Below are positions 15,465 to 24,047 of a DNA stretch of 64,000 nt, in pieces (the first letter of the stretch is position 1; the number at the start of each line of letters is the position of its first letter). The stretch spans positions 496,001 through 560,000 of the forward strand of contig NZ_CP033460.1 in assembly GCF_003718735.1 (NCBI RefSeq). Reading direction: 5' to 3'. The notes beneath the pieces are model-generated. The model made no database searches. It was not told the origin of the DNA and saw only the letters and a program-made list of their open reading frames with translations. This DNA is from Staphylococcus debuckii (GTDB lineage: Bacteria; Bacillota; Bacilli; Staphylococcales; Staphylococcaceae). The translations under genes were made by a program, and so were the position numbers.

Positions 15465-16010
15465 ATGATGTTCAAATATGTAGCGGCTGGGGTATTAGCC
15501 TCAACATTAATTGTAACAACATCCGGACAAGACGAAAAAGGCGAGAAGACGAGTGATAACGGAAATCTATTGCAAGCAGTAACGCAAGGTAATGTTGCAG
15601 AAGCAGGCGCAGAAGCTACTACTTCTTATCAAAAAGAAATTGCCAAAGTTTGGTTGACAGGATTACCGGATTATCAAAATAAAGATGTACCTAAAGGCTT
15701 TGGAATTAATGTGAGAGATGTTTCAGGACAGCCAGTTAATCCAGCAAATCCAGATTCTTCAGCTAAATATCCACAAGGAACAAAAGCGTTGAATGGTAAT
15801 GCAAATGCTGCAGGACACGTTGTTTATAAAGATAACGGCGATGGTACAATCAGTATATTTGATGCACCAAGCCACTTCTCTGGTCCAGATTGGGAAAAAG
15901 CAGATTATAATAAGACAGAGACACAAAAAATTATCGATAATCCACAAGTAAAAACTGTATATAATGGCGATGCAGCAACTGTTTCTTTATATGCACAATA
16001 TGTAAAATAG
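15465..16010 (+). CDS. paralogue B of the preceding lipoprotein, lipobox cysteine replaced by serine
   Basis: A 181-residue protein sharing the central domain of its upstream neighbour (KVWLTGLPDYQN, DVSGQPVNPANPD, KDNGDGTISIFDAPSHFSG) but without the Ser-rich linkers. The N-termini align position by position (YVAAGVLASTLIV against YLGAGLLASTLLL), yet residue 20 is Ser (TCC at 15522-15524) where paralogue A has Cys. It therefore cannot be lipid-modified and would stay as a membrane-anchored or secreted protein. AGGAGG precedes ATG 15465; the frame is open further upstream but without a ribosome site. A tandem duplication followed by loss of the lipobox is the likely history. Confidence 0.7.
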   Translation: MMFKYVAAGVLASTLIVTTSGQDEKGEKTSDNGNLLQAVTQGNVAEAGAEATTSYQKEIAKVWLTGLPDYQNKDVPKGFGINVRDVSGQPVNPANPDSSAKYPQGTKALNGNANAAGHVVYKDNGDGTISIFDAPSHFSGPDWEKADYNKTETQKIIDNPQVKTVYNGDAATVSLYAQYVK

Positions 16011-16014
16011 ATAT

Positions 16015-16140
16015 GGGGAGCGGGACAGAAATAATTTTTGATTAAAATTATTTCGTCTTCCCGCCCCGACAAAGCTAACTAGGATAGAAAAAAGCTTGGA
16101 ACAAGCGCATTTTCTATTCAGATAGCAACTGTCAGTTCAG
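16015..16140 (+). repeat. 125-nt structured dispersed repeat, copy 2
   Basis: Nearly identical to 12673-12797 (GGGGAGCGGGACAG at the start, AACTGTCAGTTCAG at the end). It begins 5 nt after the stop codon of paralogue B. Confidence 0.9.
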
Positions 16141-16147
16141 AAAAAGG

Positions 16148-16180
16148 GAGGCTTGGACAAACAATGTCCAAGCCTCTTCA
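16148..16180 (+). terminator. intrinsic terminator
   Basis: GAGGCTTGGACA (16148-16159) pairs with TGTCCAAGCCTC (16165-16176), followed by TTCATT. Confidence 0.75.
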
Positions 16181-16259
16181 TTAGTGTGTGCAGAGTTATT
16201 AGATTGTTGGGAAATGTGCAAGTTGTGATATTGAGGTGTGGCGAATGTGTTCGGTAGAT

Positions 16260-16464
16260 GGGAATATTGGCCAAGATTGTGGTCAACGTGTCCAATAAAC
16301 GGATATATTGGACAAGAACGAGAGCAACGTGTCCAATAAACAAATATATTGGCCAAGAATTGAGCGAACGTGTCCAATAAACGGATATATTGACCAAGAA
16401 TAAGAGCAACGTGTCCAATAAATGGATATATTGGACAAGAATGGGAGCAACGTGTCCAATATCC
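16260..16464 (+). repeat. 41-nt hairpin repeat array, locus 3 (about five units)
   Basis: Units read GTGTCCAATAAACGGATA with TATTGGCCAAGA or the variant TATTGGACAAGA. The array ends in GTGTCCAATATC. It lies between convergent genes. Confidence 0.9.
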
Positions 16465-16470
16465 TACTAA

Positions 16471-16586
16471 TCTGGACATTTCTCAAAAAGTAATGTCTAG
16501 AATAAGGTGTTTTCTGGACATTACTCGAAAAGTTATGTCTAGAATCAGTCTCTTTCTAGACACTTTCGCCGCACTAGTGTCTAAAT
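16471..16586 (+). repeat. TCTAGACAC-type palindrome array, locus 3
   Basis: Three palindromes, the first two in the diverged form TCTGGACAT...ATGTCTAGA with compensating changes in both arms, the third CTAGACAC...GTGTCTAA. The paired changes suggest the stem matters. Confidence 0.85.
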
Positions 16587-16659
16587 TCCGCACTTCGCTC
16601 CAATTCACTCGCTCACACATACCCACTCAAAACACCATCACACACTCGCATCAACTCGC

Positions 16660-17814
16660 TTACTTACGATATTGATTAAAATCAATCACATTGTTATTAG
16701 ATTTCGAATTTTTCGGCGTTTCCGCATTTTCCTCAGCTTCCTCTTTTTCTTCCTCAAACTGACTAAACAACTTTTCCAAATCCTCTTCTGATTTGATTTT
16801 GCCATCCATAATTTGAGCAATCATTTGGCCTACTTGATCATTGTCGTCATCTTCATCAAAGCCGATTAATTCTGCAATCATTTCACGCATTTCCTCATCT
16901 TGCCCGGCTTCCGCAAACGCTGCAATCGCCTCATCCACATTTTCCGGTGTTTGATCAGTCATCGCCTGCAATTTTTTCATTTGCATCAATTCTTCATACA
17001 TTTCTCTTTCTTCAGGCGGAATTAAATCTAAGGGATCAATGCCTTTAAAGGCAAAATATTCCTGCAAGTATTCAAAGACATCTACCGGCATATATAAAAT
17101 TTGTGCTGCACTATCTTTGCCGATGATAAAGACCTCTAAATCTAAGTCGCCCATTTCGTCACAAGGAATCGTATTGCGCTCCTCAATGATAAAGTAAGCA
17201 ATCAGTCCAATCGCATCAGGACTTAGACGCTTAAACAACTCAAATGGGTCCTCCATAAATTTATCCTGAATTAAATTAATAATATAATCTTCATTACCTT
17301 TAGAAAAACCTTTAATTTTAAAAATACGACAGATTTCTTTTAAATCTTTTACATAGAAATTAGACAAATGATCAGCCAAATATAAATGTTCATATTGCTC
17401 GCGTGCTTCCTCAGTAAAATACATATCCGCCAACATTTCTTGCTCCTCAGGATCGAGCGGCGTCAAAGGTTGATATGCACCATCTAAGACATATTGATTG
17501 TATTTATTTAAGAAATCCACATCTATATAATAACTATCCTTATCAATAGGAAATAAATAATTAGTCGTTATCAAATAATCCATTTCCTGTGCTTGAGTTT
17601 TCGGTAAAGCAGGCGTATTCGTTTCTAACGTAATCAAACTTTCAATCAACTGTTTCTCAGTACTAGAAATATGCGCCGCAAACTCGCGATACACTTGCGC
17701 TTCAGGAACATCTCCCGAATGACTGTGCGTAAAATCCTTATCTTTATTGAAAGCTTCAATCGCCGCAAGCAGTTGAAGCTTATTACCATTAATGCCGACT
17801 GGGAATTGATACAA
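16660..17814 (-). CDS. conserved hypothetical protein with SAP-like helical motif
   Basis: A 384-residue, strongly acidic soluble protein. Residues about 155-190 (FYVKDLKEICRIFKIKGFSK, then EDYIINLIQDKF) look like a SAP or Rho-N type helix-extension-helix motif, which often binds nucleic acid. The C-terminal 60 residues are rich in Glu/Asp and probably coiled (FSQFEEEKEEAEENAE). TTG 17812-17814 follows GAGGTG by 8 nt. It is monocistronic and faces a small membrane protein gene on the other strand. I do not recognise a named family, so no function is given. Confidence 0.6.
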   Translation of the reverse strand: MYQFPVGINGNKLQLLAAIEAFNKDKDFTHSHSGDVPEAQVYREFAAHISSTEKQLIESLITLETNTPALPKTQAQEMDYLITTNYLFPIDKDSYYIDVDFLNKYNQYVLDGAYQPLTPLDPEEQEMLADMYFTEEAREQYEHLYLADHLSNFYVKDLKEICRIFKIKGFSKGNEDYIINLIQDKFMEDPFELFKRLSPDAIGLIAYFIIEERNTIPCDEMGDLDLEVFIIGKDSAAQILYMPVDVFEYLQEYFAFKGIDPLDLIPPEEREMYEELMQMKKLQAMTDQTPENVDEAIAAFAEAGQDEEMREMIAELIGFDEDDDNDQVGQMIAQIMDGKIKSEEDLEKLFSQFEEEKEEAEENAETPKNSKSNNNVIDFNQYRK

Positions 17815-17954
17815 AATGGGTCACCTCATGAATAATAGATTTACTTTATAATATATTCTAACTTAATCAGACCGCACCTCCTAATAATTACACTAAATCA
17901 TCAGGAAATATGGTAAATTGATAGATAGAAATACTGCAAACAAGGAGTACACAT

Positions 17955-18140
17955 ATGAACACGTCAACCATCGCATTTGCACTCATCATCTTGGCCAGCT
18001 TCCTATTGACCAACATGATTTCCAACCGCTACATCCATTACAAAGACCGCACAGGACTCTTCCTGTTGACACGCGTCGGCATTTTCATAGGCATCTATCT
18101 CGTTTTATTTAGCGCATACTACTTACTATTTATCGCCTAG
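17955..18140 (+). CDS. small membrane protein (61 aa)
   Basis: ATG 17955 has CAAGGAG 9 nt upstream. The 61-residue product has two hydrophobic segments (about residues 5-20 and 38-58) separated by a basic polar loop NRYIHYKDRTG. No signal peptide cleavage site or known motif is visible. It is transcribed divergently from the SAP-like gene and ends before a long hairpin. Function unknown. Confidence 0.6.
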   Translation: MNTSTIAFALIILASFLLTNMISNRYIHYKDRTGLFLLTRVGIFIGIYLVLFSAYYLLFIA

Positions 18141-18167
18141 CGCACTACAAATGCTGTTTTGGGAAAA

Positions 18168-18262
18168 GAAAGACCGGAAGAACAGACGGTGCTGAAGTTT
18201 CGCAGCTTCAACCTCCGAAAGTCTCTCCGGTCTTTGAACTTTGCGCGCCTTCGAAGCGCGCG
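18168..18262. terminator. hairpins between convergent genes
   Basis: AAAGACCGGA (18168-18177) pairs with TCCGGTCTTT (18226-18235), with an inner GCTGAAG/CTTC stem. A second GC-rich palindrome (GCGCGC...GCGCGC, 18243-18262) abuts the stop codon of the minus-strand SDR gene. Confidence 0.7.
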
Positions 18263-18967
18263 CTAAACAGGGCGCACCGTGATTTCATTCACATTCACAT
18301 AATCAGGTTGTGAAAATGCATAAACCACAGCGTTGGCAATATCTTTAGGTTCTAATTTCTTACGGTCTTCCGGTTGATAATGGCTCGTCATTTCGGTGTC
18401 TACCATGCCGGGTGAAATACTTGTCGCTCGGATACCTGTTTTCGCGAGTTCCTTTTCCAAACCTTGTGTAATCGCGTGTACCGCTGTCTTCGTAGCACTG
18501 TAGATGGCACTGCCTTTAGTCACTTCAAAGCCTGAAATGGATGCAATGTTGAAGATATGGCCGCTGGACTGCTGTTGGAAATGGGGCATTACAGCATTGA
18601 TGGCATACAATAAACCTTTCACATTGACGTCAATCATATCATCCCAAGCTTCAACGTCCCCGTCAGTAATTTTCGAAGATTTCATTTGGCCGGCGCTATT
18701 GACTAAGATATCGACTTGGCCGAATTGTTCAATCGTTTGTTTTACCACGCGTTCCACTTCCTCGCGCTGAGTAACATCTGCCGACATAATATCAAAATGT
18801 TTCGCGCCCGCTTTGCGCAATTCAGTAGAAACAGCTTCTAATTTTTCTTCACTGCGCGCTACTAATACGACAGTTGCGCCTTCGTTGGCTAATTTTAAAG
18901 CGATGGCTTTCCCGATTCCGCTGCTGGCACCGGTAATGATGGCTACCTTTTTATAAATTTCAGTCAT
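18263..18967 (-). CDS. short-chain dehydrogenase/reductase (SDR)
   Basis: A 234-residue classical [18 protein letters not shown] at residue 12, ADVT after strand 3, NSAG near 88 (NNAG variant), Ser in [12 protein letters not shown] near 140 and YSATK near 153. The C-terminal SPGMVDTEM is typical of this group. ATG 18967 follows AAAGGCGG by 7 nt; upstream codons MKGGIC overlap the ribosome site and are not coding. It is a single gene. The cofactor is probably NADP (VARSEEK). Substrate unknown; YdfG/YueD-like general oxidoreductases are the nearest I can think of. Confidence 0.85.
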   Translation of the reverse strand: MTEIYKKVAIITGASSGIGKAIALKLANEGATVVLVARSEEKLEAVSTELRKAGAKHFDIMSADVTQREEVERVVKQTIEQFGQVDILVNSAGQMKSSKITDGDVEAWDDMIDVNVKGLLYAINAVMPHFQQQSSGHIFNIASISGFEVTKGSAIYSATKTAVHAITQGLEKELAKTGIRATSISPGMVDTEMTSHYQPEDRKKLEPKDIANAVVYAFSQPDYVNVNEITVRPV

Positions 18968-19188
18968 GCATATTCCGCCTTTCACATTTATGATTTACTT
19001 CTACATTAACATATTCCCTTTTTTAGTAATGCAATCAGCCTGCCAAGGAAGTTTTTTTAAAGATAAGTTCACAAAAAATTACCACTTTATAGTTTGAAGC
19101 TATGAGTTGATTACTTTAAAATAATAGACTGAAAATTATTAAAATTGTAAAATTAATATAAGCTTAAATTTGAGAGGAGATTTTTATT

Positions 19189-19872
19189 ATGGAATATTCA
19201 CCAAAACAAGGGATTCGCAGCCACGGGTTACCGCACGACCCATTTAAGAGCAGCACAGTACCTAGACCGATCGGCTGGATTTCAACGATTTCAGAAAATG
19301 GCGAAGATAATTTGGCGCCTTATAGCCAATATCAAAACCTGACTTGGGATCCGCCAATGGTGATGTTTGCGGCCAACCAATCCGTATTAGGCGACCATGA
19401 CCGTAAAGATACCGTTGTGAATGCTGAAAAGACAGGGTGGTTCGTATGGAACATGGCAACGTATGATTTGAGAGAAGCGGTTAATTTATCTTCCAAAGCT
19501 TTGCCGCCAGAAGAAGATGAATTTGAATTTGCTGGTGTAACGAAAGAAAAATGTATCGAAGCGCCTGGCCATCGCGTTAAAGAATCACCTGTACATTTCG
19601 AGTGCGAATATGTACAAACTGTACGTATTCCGACAGGGGACCCGGTTTCTACTGTAGATATCGTGATTGGCCGTGTAGCACAAGTACACATCGATGATAA
19701 AGTCATCTTAGACAATGGAAAGTTAGATATTAAATCCATTCGTCCGATTGCCCGCCTAGGATATTATGATTACACCGTTGTGGACGAAATCTTTGAAATG
19801 AAAGCTCCAGCAGCTTCAAAAGAAGAATTGGCAGGTCTTGAGGGACGCAATTTCGATAATAAATCTGAATAG
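19189..19872 (+). CDS. flavin reductase-like, FMN-binding split-barrel protein
   Basis: A 227-residue protein of the flavin reductase-like/flavoredoxin family. Characteristic parts are VPRPIGWISTISENGEDNLA at the N-terminus, YSQYQNLTWDPPMVMFAANQ, the MATYDLREAVNLSS helix and HFECEYVQTVRIPTGDP. Such proteins bind FMN and reduce flavins or other acceptors with NAD(P)H. RBS GAGAGGAG precedes ATG 19189. It is followed 37 nt later by yjiH, which may be co-transcribed. Redox partner unknown. Confidence 0.8.
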   Translation: MEYSPKQGIRSHGLPHDPFKSSTVPRPIGWISTISENGEDNLAPYSQYQNLTWDPPMVMFAANQSVLGDHDRKDTVVNAEKTGWFVWNMATYDLREAVNLSSKALPPEEDEFEFAGVTKEKCIEAPGHRVKESPVHFECEYVQTVRIPTGDPVSTVDIVIGRVAQVHIDDKVILDNGKLDIKSIRPIARLGYYDYTVVDEIFEMKAPAASKEELAGLEGRNFDNKSE

Positions 19873-19909
19873 CGCTTGAAAGTTTGCCACCATTAAGGGG
19901 ATGGTGTAA

Positions 19910-21240
19910 ATGATTAAAGAAGTTGAAAGAAACTTGTCACAAGAGACTAAAAAATCAAGTATTCTGAAGTTCTTTATTTGCAGCGCATTAGGAATTTTTG
20001 TCTTTTTCGTACCGGTGACGATTAATGGGACGTCATCTATTATGCTGGATCATGTAGTGACGCTGATTCAAACGACTATTCCATTTATTGCTAAGTTAGC
20101 GATTATGGCAGTCATTATTGCAGGTGGAGTATATCCGTTCGTTAAGGGGACCTGGAAGAGGAATACGACGGAATTGCTGTTTACCATCTCTAAAGTATTA
20201 GGTGTCTTTATTGGATTTTATTATTTTTCAATATCGGCCCTGCATGGTTATTGAATGAACATACGGGACACTATGTCTTTAACTATCTCGTGATTCCAGT
20301 CGGTATTACCGTGCCGGTCGGGGGTGCTTTGCTAGCCTTGCTGGTTGGTTACGGCTTGCTGGAATTTGTCGGAGTTTATGCACAAAAAGTGATGTATCCG
20401 ATTTGGCGGACGCCTGGACGCTCTGCTGTAAATGCACTCGCTTCCTTTGTCGCTAGTTTTGCAGTCGGTCTGCTGATTACGAACAAAGAATATAAGGAAG
20501 GTAAATTTTCGAAAAAACAAGCAGTGATTATTGCGACAGGTTTTTCAACTGTAACGGTAGCTTTCATGATTGTCATTGCTAAGACTTTGAAATTAATGGA
20601 TGTGTGGAATTTATACTTCTTCGTAACATTATTTGTGACGGCGGCGGTGACTGCTATTACCGTGCGCATCTGGCCGATTAAACAAATCAGCGAAGAATAT
20701 TACGATGAACCCTTTGAAGAGGAAGATATCAGCCATTTAAAAGGAAAAGAAAAATTCCGCTATGCATGGAGAAAAGCGATGGAAGCCGTAGAAACATCGC
20801 CAAGTATTCTGCGCAACATCTGGATTAACTTTAAAGATAGTATTGTGATGACAATGAGTATCCTGCCGTCCATTCTATCTATCGGTTTGATTTGCTTGTT
20901 GCTGTCAGAATATACACCGATATTCGATTACTTTGCGTATATTTTCTATCCATTCACTTGGGCTTTGCGCATACCGGATAGTTTCTTAGCTGCAAAAGGT
21001 TTGGCAATCGGCATAACGGAAATGTTCTTGCCATCTTTAATTGTAATCAAAGCAGCGATAGCCACAAAGTTTATTATTGCAGTCGTATCAGTGTCGACAA
21101 TTATCTTCTTCTCGGCTAGCGTACCGAGTATGCTTTCGACGGATATTCCGTTGAAAGTACGTGACTTGATTGTTATCTGGTTCGAACGTACGATTTTGAG
21201 CTTGTTGATTGTGACACCAATCGCATATCTTATTTTTTGA
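19910..21240 (+). pseudogene. yjiH: YjiH-like membrane protein gene (nucleoside-recognition/GATE fold), one-base frameshift
   Basis: Two frames together read as one YjiH-type polytopic membrane protein of about 443 residues. The first (ATG 19910, RBS AAGGGGATGG) ends at TGA 20252-20254; the second carries on with NIGPAWLLNEHTGHYVFNYL in the -1 frame and runs to 21240. The junction is at the T5 run 20224-20228: one more T would restore FFNIGPAWL, as expected in the family. No start codon with a ribosome site opens the second part (TTG 20251 overlaps the stop). Either a one-base deletion inactivated the gene or the homopolymer causes slippage. The second half has GATE-domain segments such as SILPSILSIGLICLLLSEYT. 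Confidence 0.75.
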
Positions 21241-21249
21241 AAAATAGAG

Positions 21250-21287
21250 AGGTGCTGGGAAATGAATGAATTTCTCAGCGCCTTTTG
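21250..21287 (+). terminator. intrinsic terminator after yjiH
   Basis: GGTGCTGGGAAAT (21251-21263) pairs with ATTTCTCAGCGCC (21270-21282), followed by TTTTG. The rest of the gap to 21583 contains one copy of the dispersed CTCTCCAAGGCTTTCTTTT motif (21432-21452) and no gene that I can see. Confidence 0.8.
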
Positions 21288-21583
21288 TATTTGTAATATG
21301 AGATAACAGGTCTGAAAATTGCTGGTGAGTTTTGCCATTATAAGCGGCATATCCACTTAACTAACAGCACCGCCGCACTATATTACCCTCGCCACACTCC
21401 CCTGTTTCACGCACTCTTCCCATCTCTCCCGCTCTCCAAGGCTTTCTTTTCCGAGAAAAGCGCACTAGAGGATGAAACGCTTCCAATTTTGTCGTACAAT
21501 TGAATTATAGTGGAATTGTATGCGTGTTCAGCGGTTGTGGGCCGCTACATAATACGGACATTAGAGAGAAAGGGGAGTCTGAT

Positions 21584-23196
21584 ATGATTGTGCTTACGAT
21601 TCTTCAATTTATTATTAATATTATTTTAGTGGCGCGCTGTTTGCGGTTATTATTACGGCGCTGGTCTTGTTGTTCAAGGATAAGAGACAGAAGCAACATA
21701 GTGTGCTGCGCAATTATCCGGTGTTGGCACGGGTGCGTTACTTTTTTGAAAAGATTGGACCGGAGTTGCGTCAGTATTTGTATTCTGATGATACGAAGGG
21801 CAAGCCGTTTTCGCGGAGCCAGTATACGAGTATTGTGAAGGCGGGCAAGTATAAGTCGCGTATGGCGAGTTACGGAACGGAGTATGATTATGAGGATGGA
21901 TTTTATATCCAGAATACGATGTTTCCGAAGCAAGCGGCGGAGTTGCGTATTGATCAAACGGGCATGATTTCGACGTTTGTTTATAAGATTGATAATGAGC
22001 GTTTGTTTGATCGTGATGAGCATCGTGTTGAGGACAAAGTGGATCCGTTTTATTTGTCTGACGAGGATGCGGTGGTGCTTGGCGAGAATTTAGAACATCC
22101 TTTTAAAGTGAAGCGTTTGGTCGGGCAATCGGGCATGAGTTATGGTGCGCTCGGCGGAAATGCGATTACTGCGTTGTCTATTGGTTTAGGACGCGCAGGA
22201 ACTTGGATGAATACCGGTGAGGGCGGTTTGTCCAATCATCACTTGAAGGGCGGCGGCAATATCATTTTCCAAATTGGCCCCGGGTTATTTGGTGTCCGCA
22301 CAGCTGATGCGAAATTTGACCCTAAGGCTTTCAAGACTTTGGCAAAAAGAGACCAGGTGAGAGCTTTCGAAATTAAGTTGGCACAAGGTGCGAAAACGCG
22401 CGGTGGCCATATGGAAGGCGAGAAAGTGACGGAAGAAATCGCGAATATTCGTCATGTGGAACCGGGCAAAACGATTAATTCACCGAACCGCTTCGAATTT
22501 ATCCATAATAATGATGACTTGCTTGATTTCGTGACGCAGTTGCAAGAAATGGGCCAAAAACCAGTCGGCTTCAAAATCGTAGTCAGCAAGGTGGCTGAAA
22601 TAGAAAAATTGGTGAAAACGATGGCCGAACGTAATGAATATCCGAACTTCATCACAGTGGACGGCGGTGAAGGCGGTACTGGCGCAACTTTCCAAGAATT
22701 GCAAGATGGCGTCGGCCTACCGTTATTTACTGCCTTGCCGATTGTTTCTGGAATGCTGGAAAAATATGGCATCCGTGATCATGTTAAAATCTTCGCTTCT
22801 GGTAAGTTGGTCACACCTGATAAAGTGGCGATTGCGCTTGGATTGGGCGCGGATTTAGTCAACGTGGCGCGCGGTATGATGATTAGTGTGGGCTGCATTA
22901 TGAGTCAGCAATGCCATATGAACACTTGTCCTGTCGGCGTAGCCACTACAAATCCTAAGTTAGAAAAAGGTTTGATTGTCGACGAGAAAAATTATCGTGT
23001 TACCAATTATATTACCAGCATGCATGAAGGTTTGTTCAACCTGGCAGCTGCAGTCGGTGTGGAAAGCCCGACAGAAATTTCGCAAAACCATGTCATTATA
23101 AAAGAAGGCGGCGGTTTGCGTACCATTGGCGACTATAAATTGAAACTGATTGAGACGGGACGCGAAGCAGAACGTCAAAGAGATACTGCTTCTTAA
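21584..23196 (+). pseudogene. FMN-binding glutamate synthase family protein (GltB2-like), one-base frameshift near the start
   Basis: ATG 21584 (RBS AAAGGGGAG) starts the membrane-anchor segment MIVLTILQFIINIILV, but this frame soon becomes nonsense. The main frame, open from about 21637, reads LFAVIITALVLLFKDKRQKQ and then about 500 residues of the glutamate-synthase-like TIM barrel: GQSGMSYGALGGNAITAL, the TRGGHMEGEKV loop, DGGEGGTGATFQE, and the cysteine motif SVGCIMSQQCHMNTCPVGVA. Restoring one G at 21631 (GGG instead of GG) gives LVGALFAVII and a 537-residue protein, the normal length. As it stands, only an N-terminally truncated protein could be made, from a start without a visible ribosome site. 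Confidence 0.75.
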
Positions 23197-23216
23197 AAAG
23201 AGAACTTAGTGAGGTT

Positions 23217-23262
23217 AGCTATGAAGGAATCTATTAATACAGATTCTTTCATAGCTTTTTTG
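23217..23262 (+). terminator. intrinsic terminator
   Basis: AGCTATGAAGGAATCT (23217-23232) pairs with AGATTCTTTCATAGCT (23241-23256), followed by TTTTTTG. Confidence 0.85.
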
Positions 23263-23266
23263 TGTG

Positions 23267-23393
23267 GGGGGAGCAGAACAGAAATAATTTTCGATTAAAA
23301 TTATTTCGTCGTTCTGCCCCGGCAAGGCTAACTAGAATAGAAAAAAGCTTGGAACAAGCGCATTTTCTGTTCAGATAGCTACTGCCAGCTCAG
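23267..23393 (+). repeat. 125-nt structured dispersed repeat, copy 3
   Basis: Same element as 12673 and 16015. In hairpin 1 the left arm GAGCAGAACAG is matched by CGTTCTGCCCC, a covariation relative to the GCGGGACAG/CTTCCCGCCCC arms of copy 2. This supports a conserved structure. Confidence 0.9.
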
Positions 23394-23445
23394 GAATTGA
23401 GATTTATATTCAGTATTGATATGAATATTTCCAGGCCTCAAAAGG

Positions 23446-23728
23446 GTATATTGGACAAGATGGAAGTGGACGTGTCCAATAAACGGATATATCGGCCAAG
23501 ATGGGAGTCAACGTGTCCAATAAACAGATATATTGGCCAAGAATGAGTTGAACGTGTCCAATAAACGGATATATTGGCCAAGATGGGAGTCAACGTGTCC
23601 AATAAATGGATATATTGGCCAAGATAGGAGCGAACATGTCCAATAAACGAATATATTGGCCAAGAATTGAGCGAACGTGTCCAATAAACGAATATATTGG
23701 CCAAGAATTGAGTGAACTTGGCCAATAT
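23446..23728 (+). repeat. 41-nt hairpin repeat array, locus 4 (about seven units)
   Basis: Units GTGTCCAATAAACGGATA + TATTGGCCAAGA with 41-nt spacing, ending CTTGGCCAATATC. Located between the glutamate-synthase-like gene and the MFS gene, both on the plus strand. Confidence 0.9.
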
Positions 23729-23736
23729 CTTGCTTT

Positions 23737-23893
23737 TCTAGACACAACTCGAAAACTAGTGTCTAGAAAGCGGCGTTATTTAGACATAACTCGAAAACCA
23801 GTGTCTAGAAAGTGGTGTTATCTAGACACTTCTCGTAAACTTATGTCCAGATTCCGCCCTTTTCTAGACACTTCTCGCCAACTAGTGTCTAGA
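23737..23893 (+). repeat. TCTAGACAC...GTGTCTAGA palindrome array, locus 4 (four copies)
   Basis: Four palindromes with about 42-nt spacing, including variants TTAGACATAA...GTGTCTAGA and TCTAGACACTT...ATGTCCAGA. Confidence 0.9.
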
Positions 23894-24047
23894 TTCGCTC
23901 CCCACACGCCCGCATCATCCACACGCCCCAACCTTTAACGCAATTCACAAACAAACTTAAAGCGCTCTACATTTATCCTATGGTATGATAGGGGACGTCT
24001 AAAAAAGAGAAACGATAATAAAGCATGCATTATAAAGGAGATGACCC

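Noticed and set aside
20251-21240. Second half of yjiH as an independent gene
   Set aside because: TTG 20251 has no ribosome site and the preceding codons in the same frame (NIGPAWL) are conserved family sequence, so it is one broken gene.
21500-21838. 112-codon frame as a separate small gene
   Set aside because: Only codons from ATG 21584 to about 21634 are meaningful (membrane anchor of the glutamate-synthase-like protein); the rest is out of frame.
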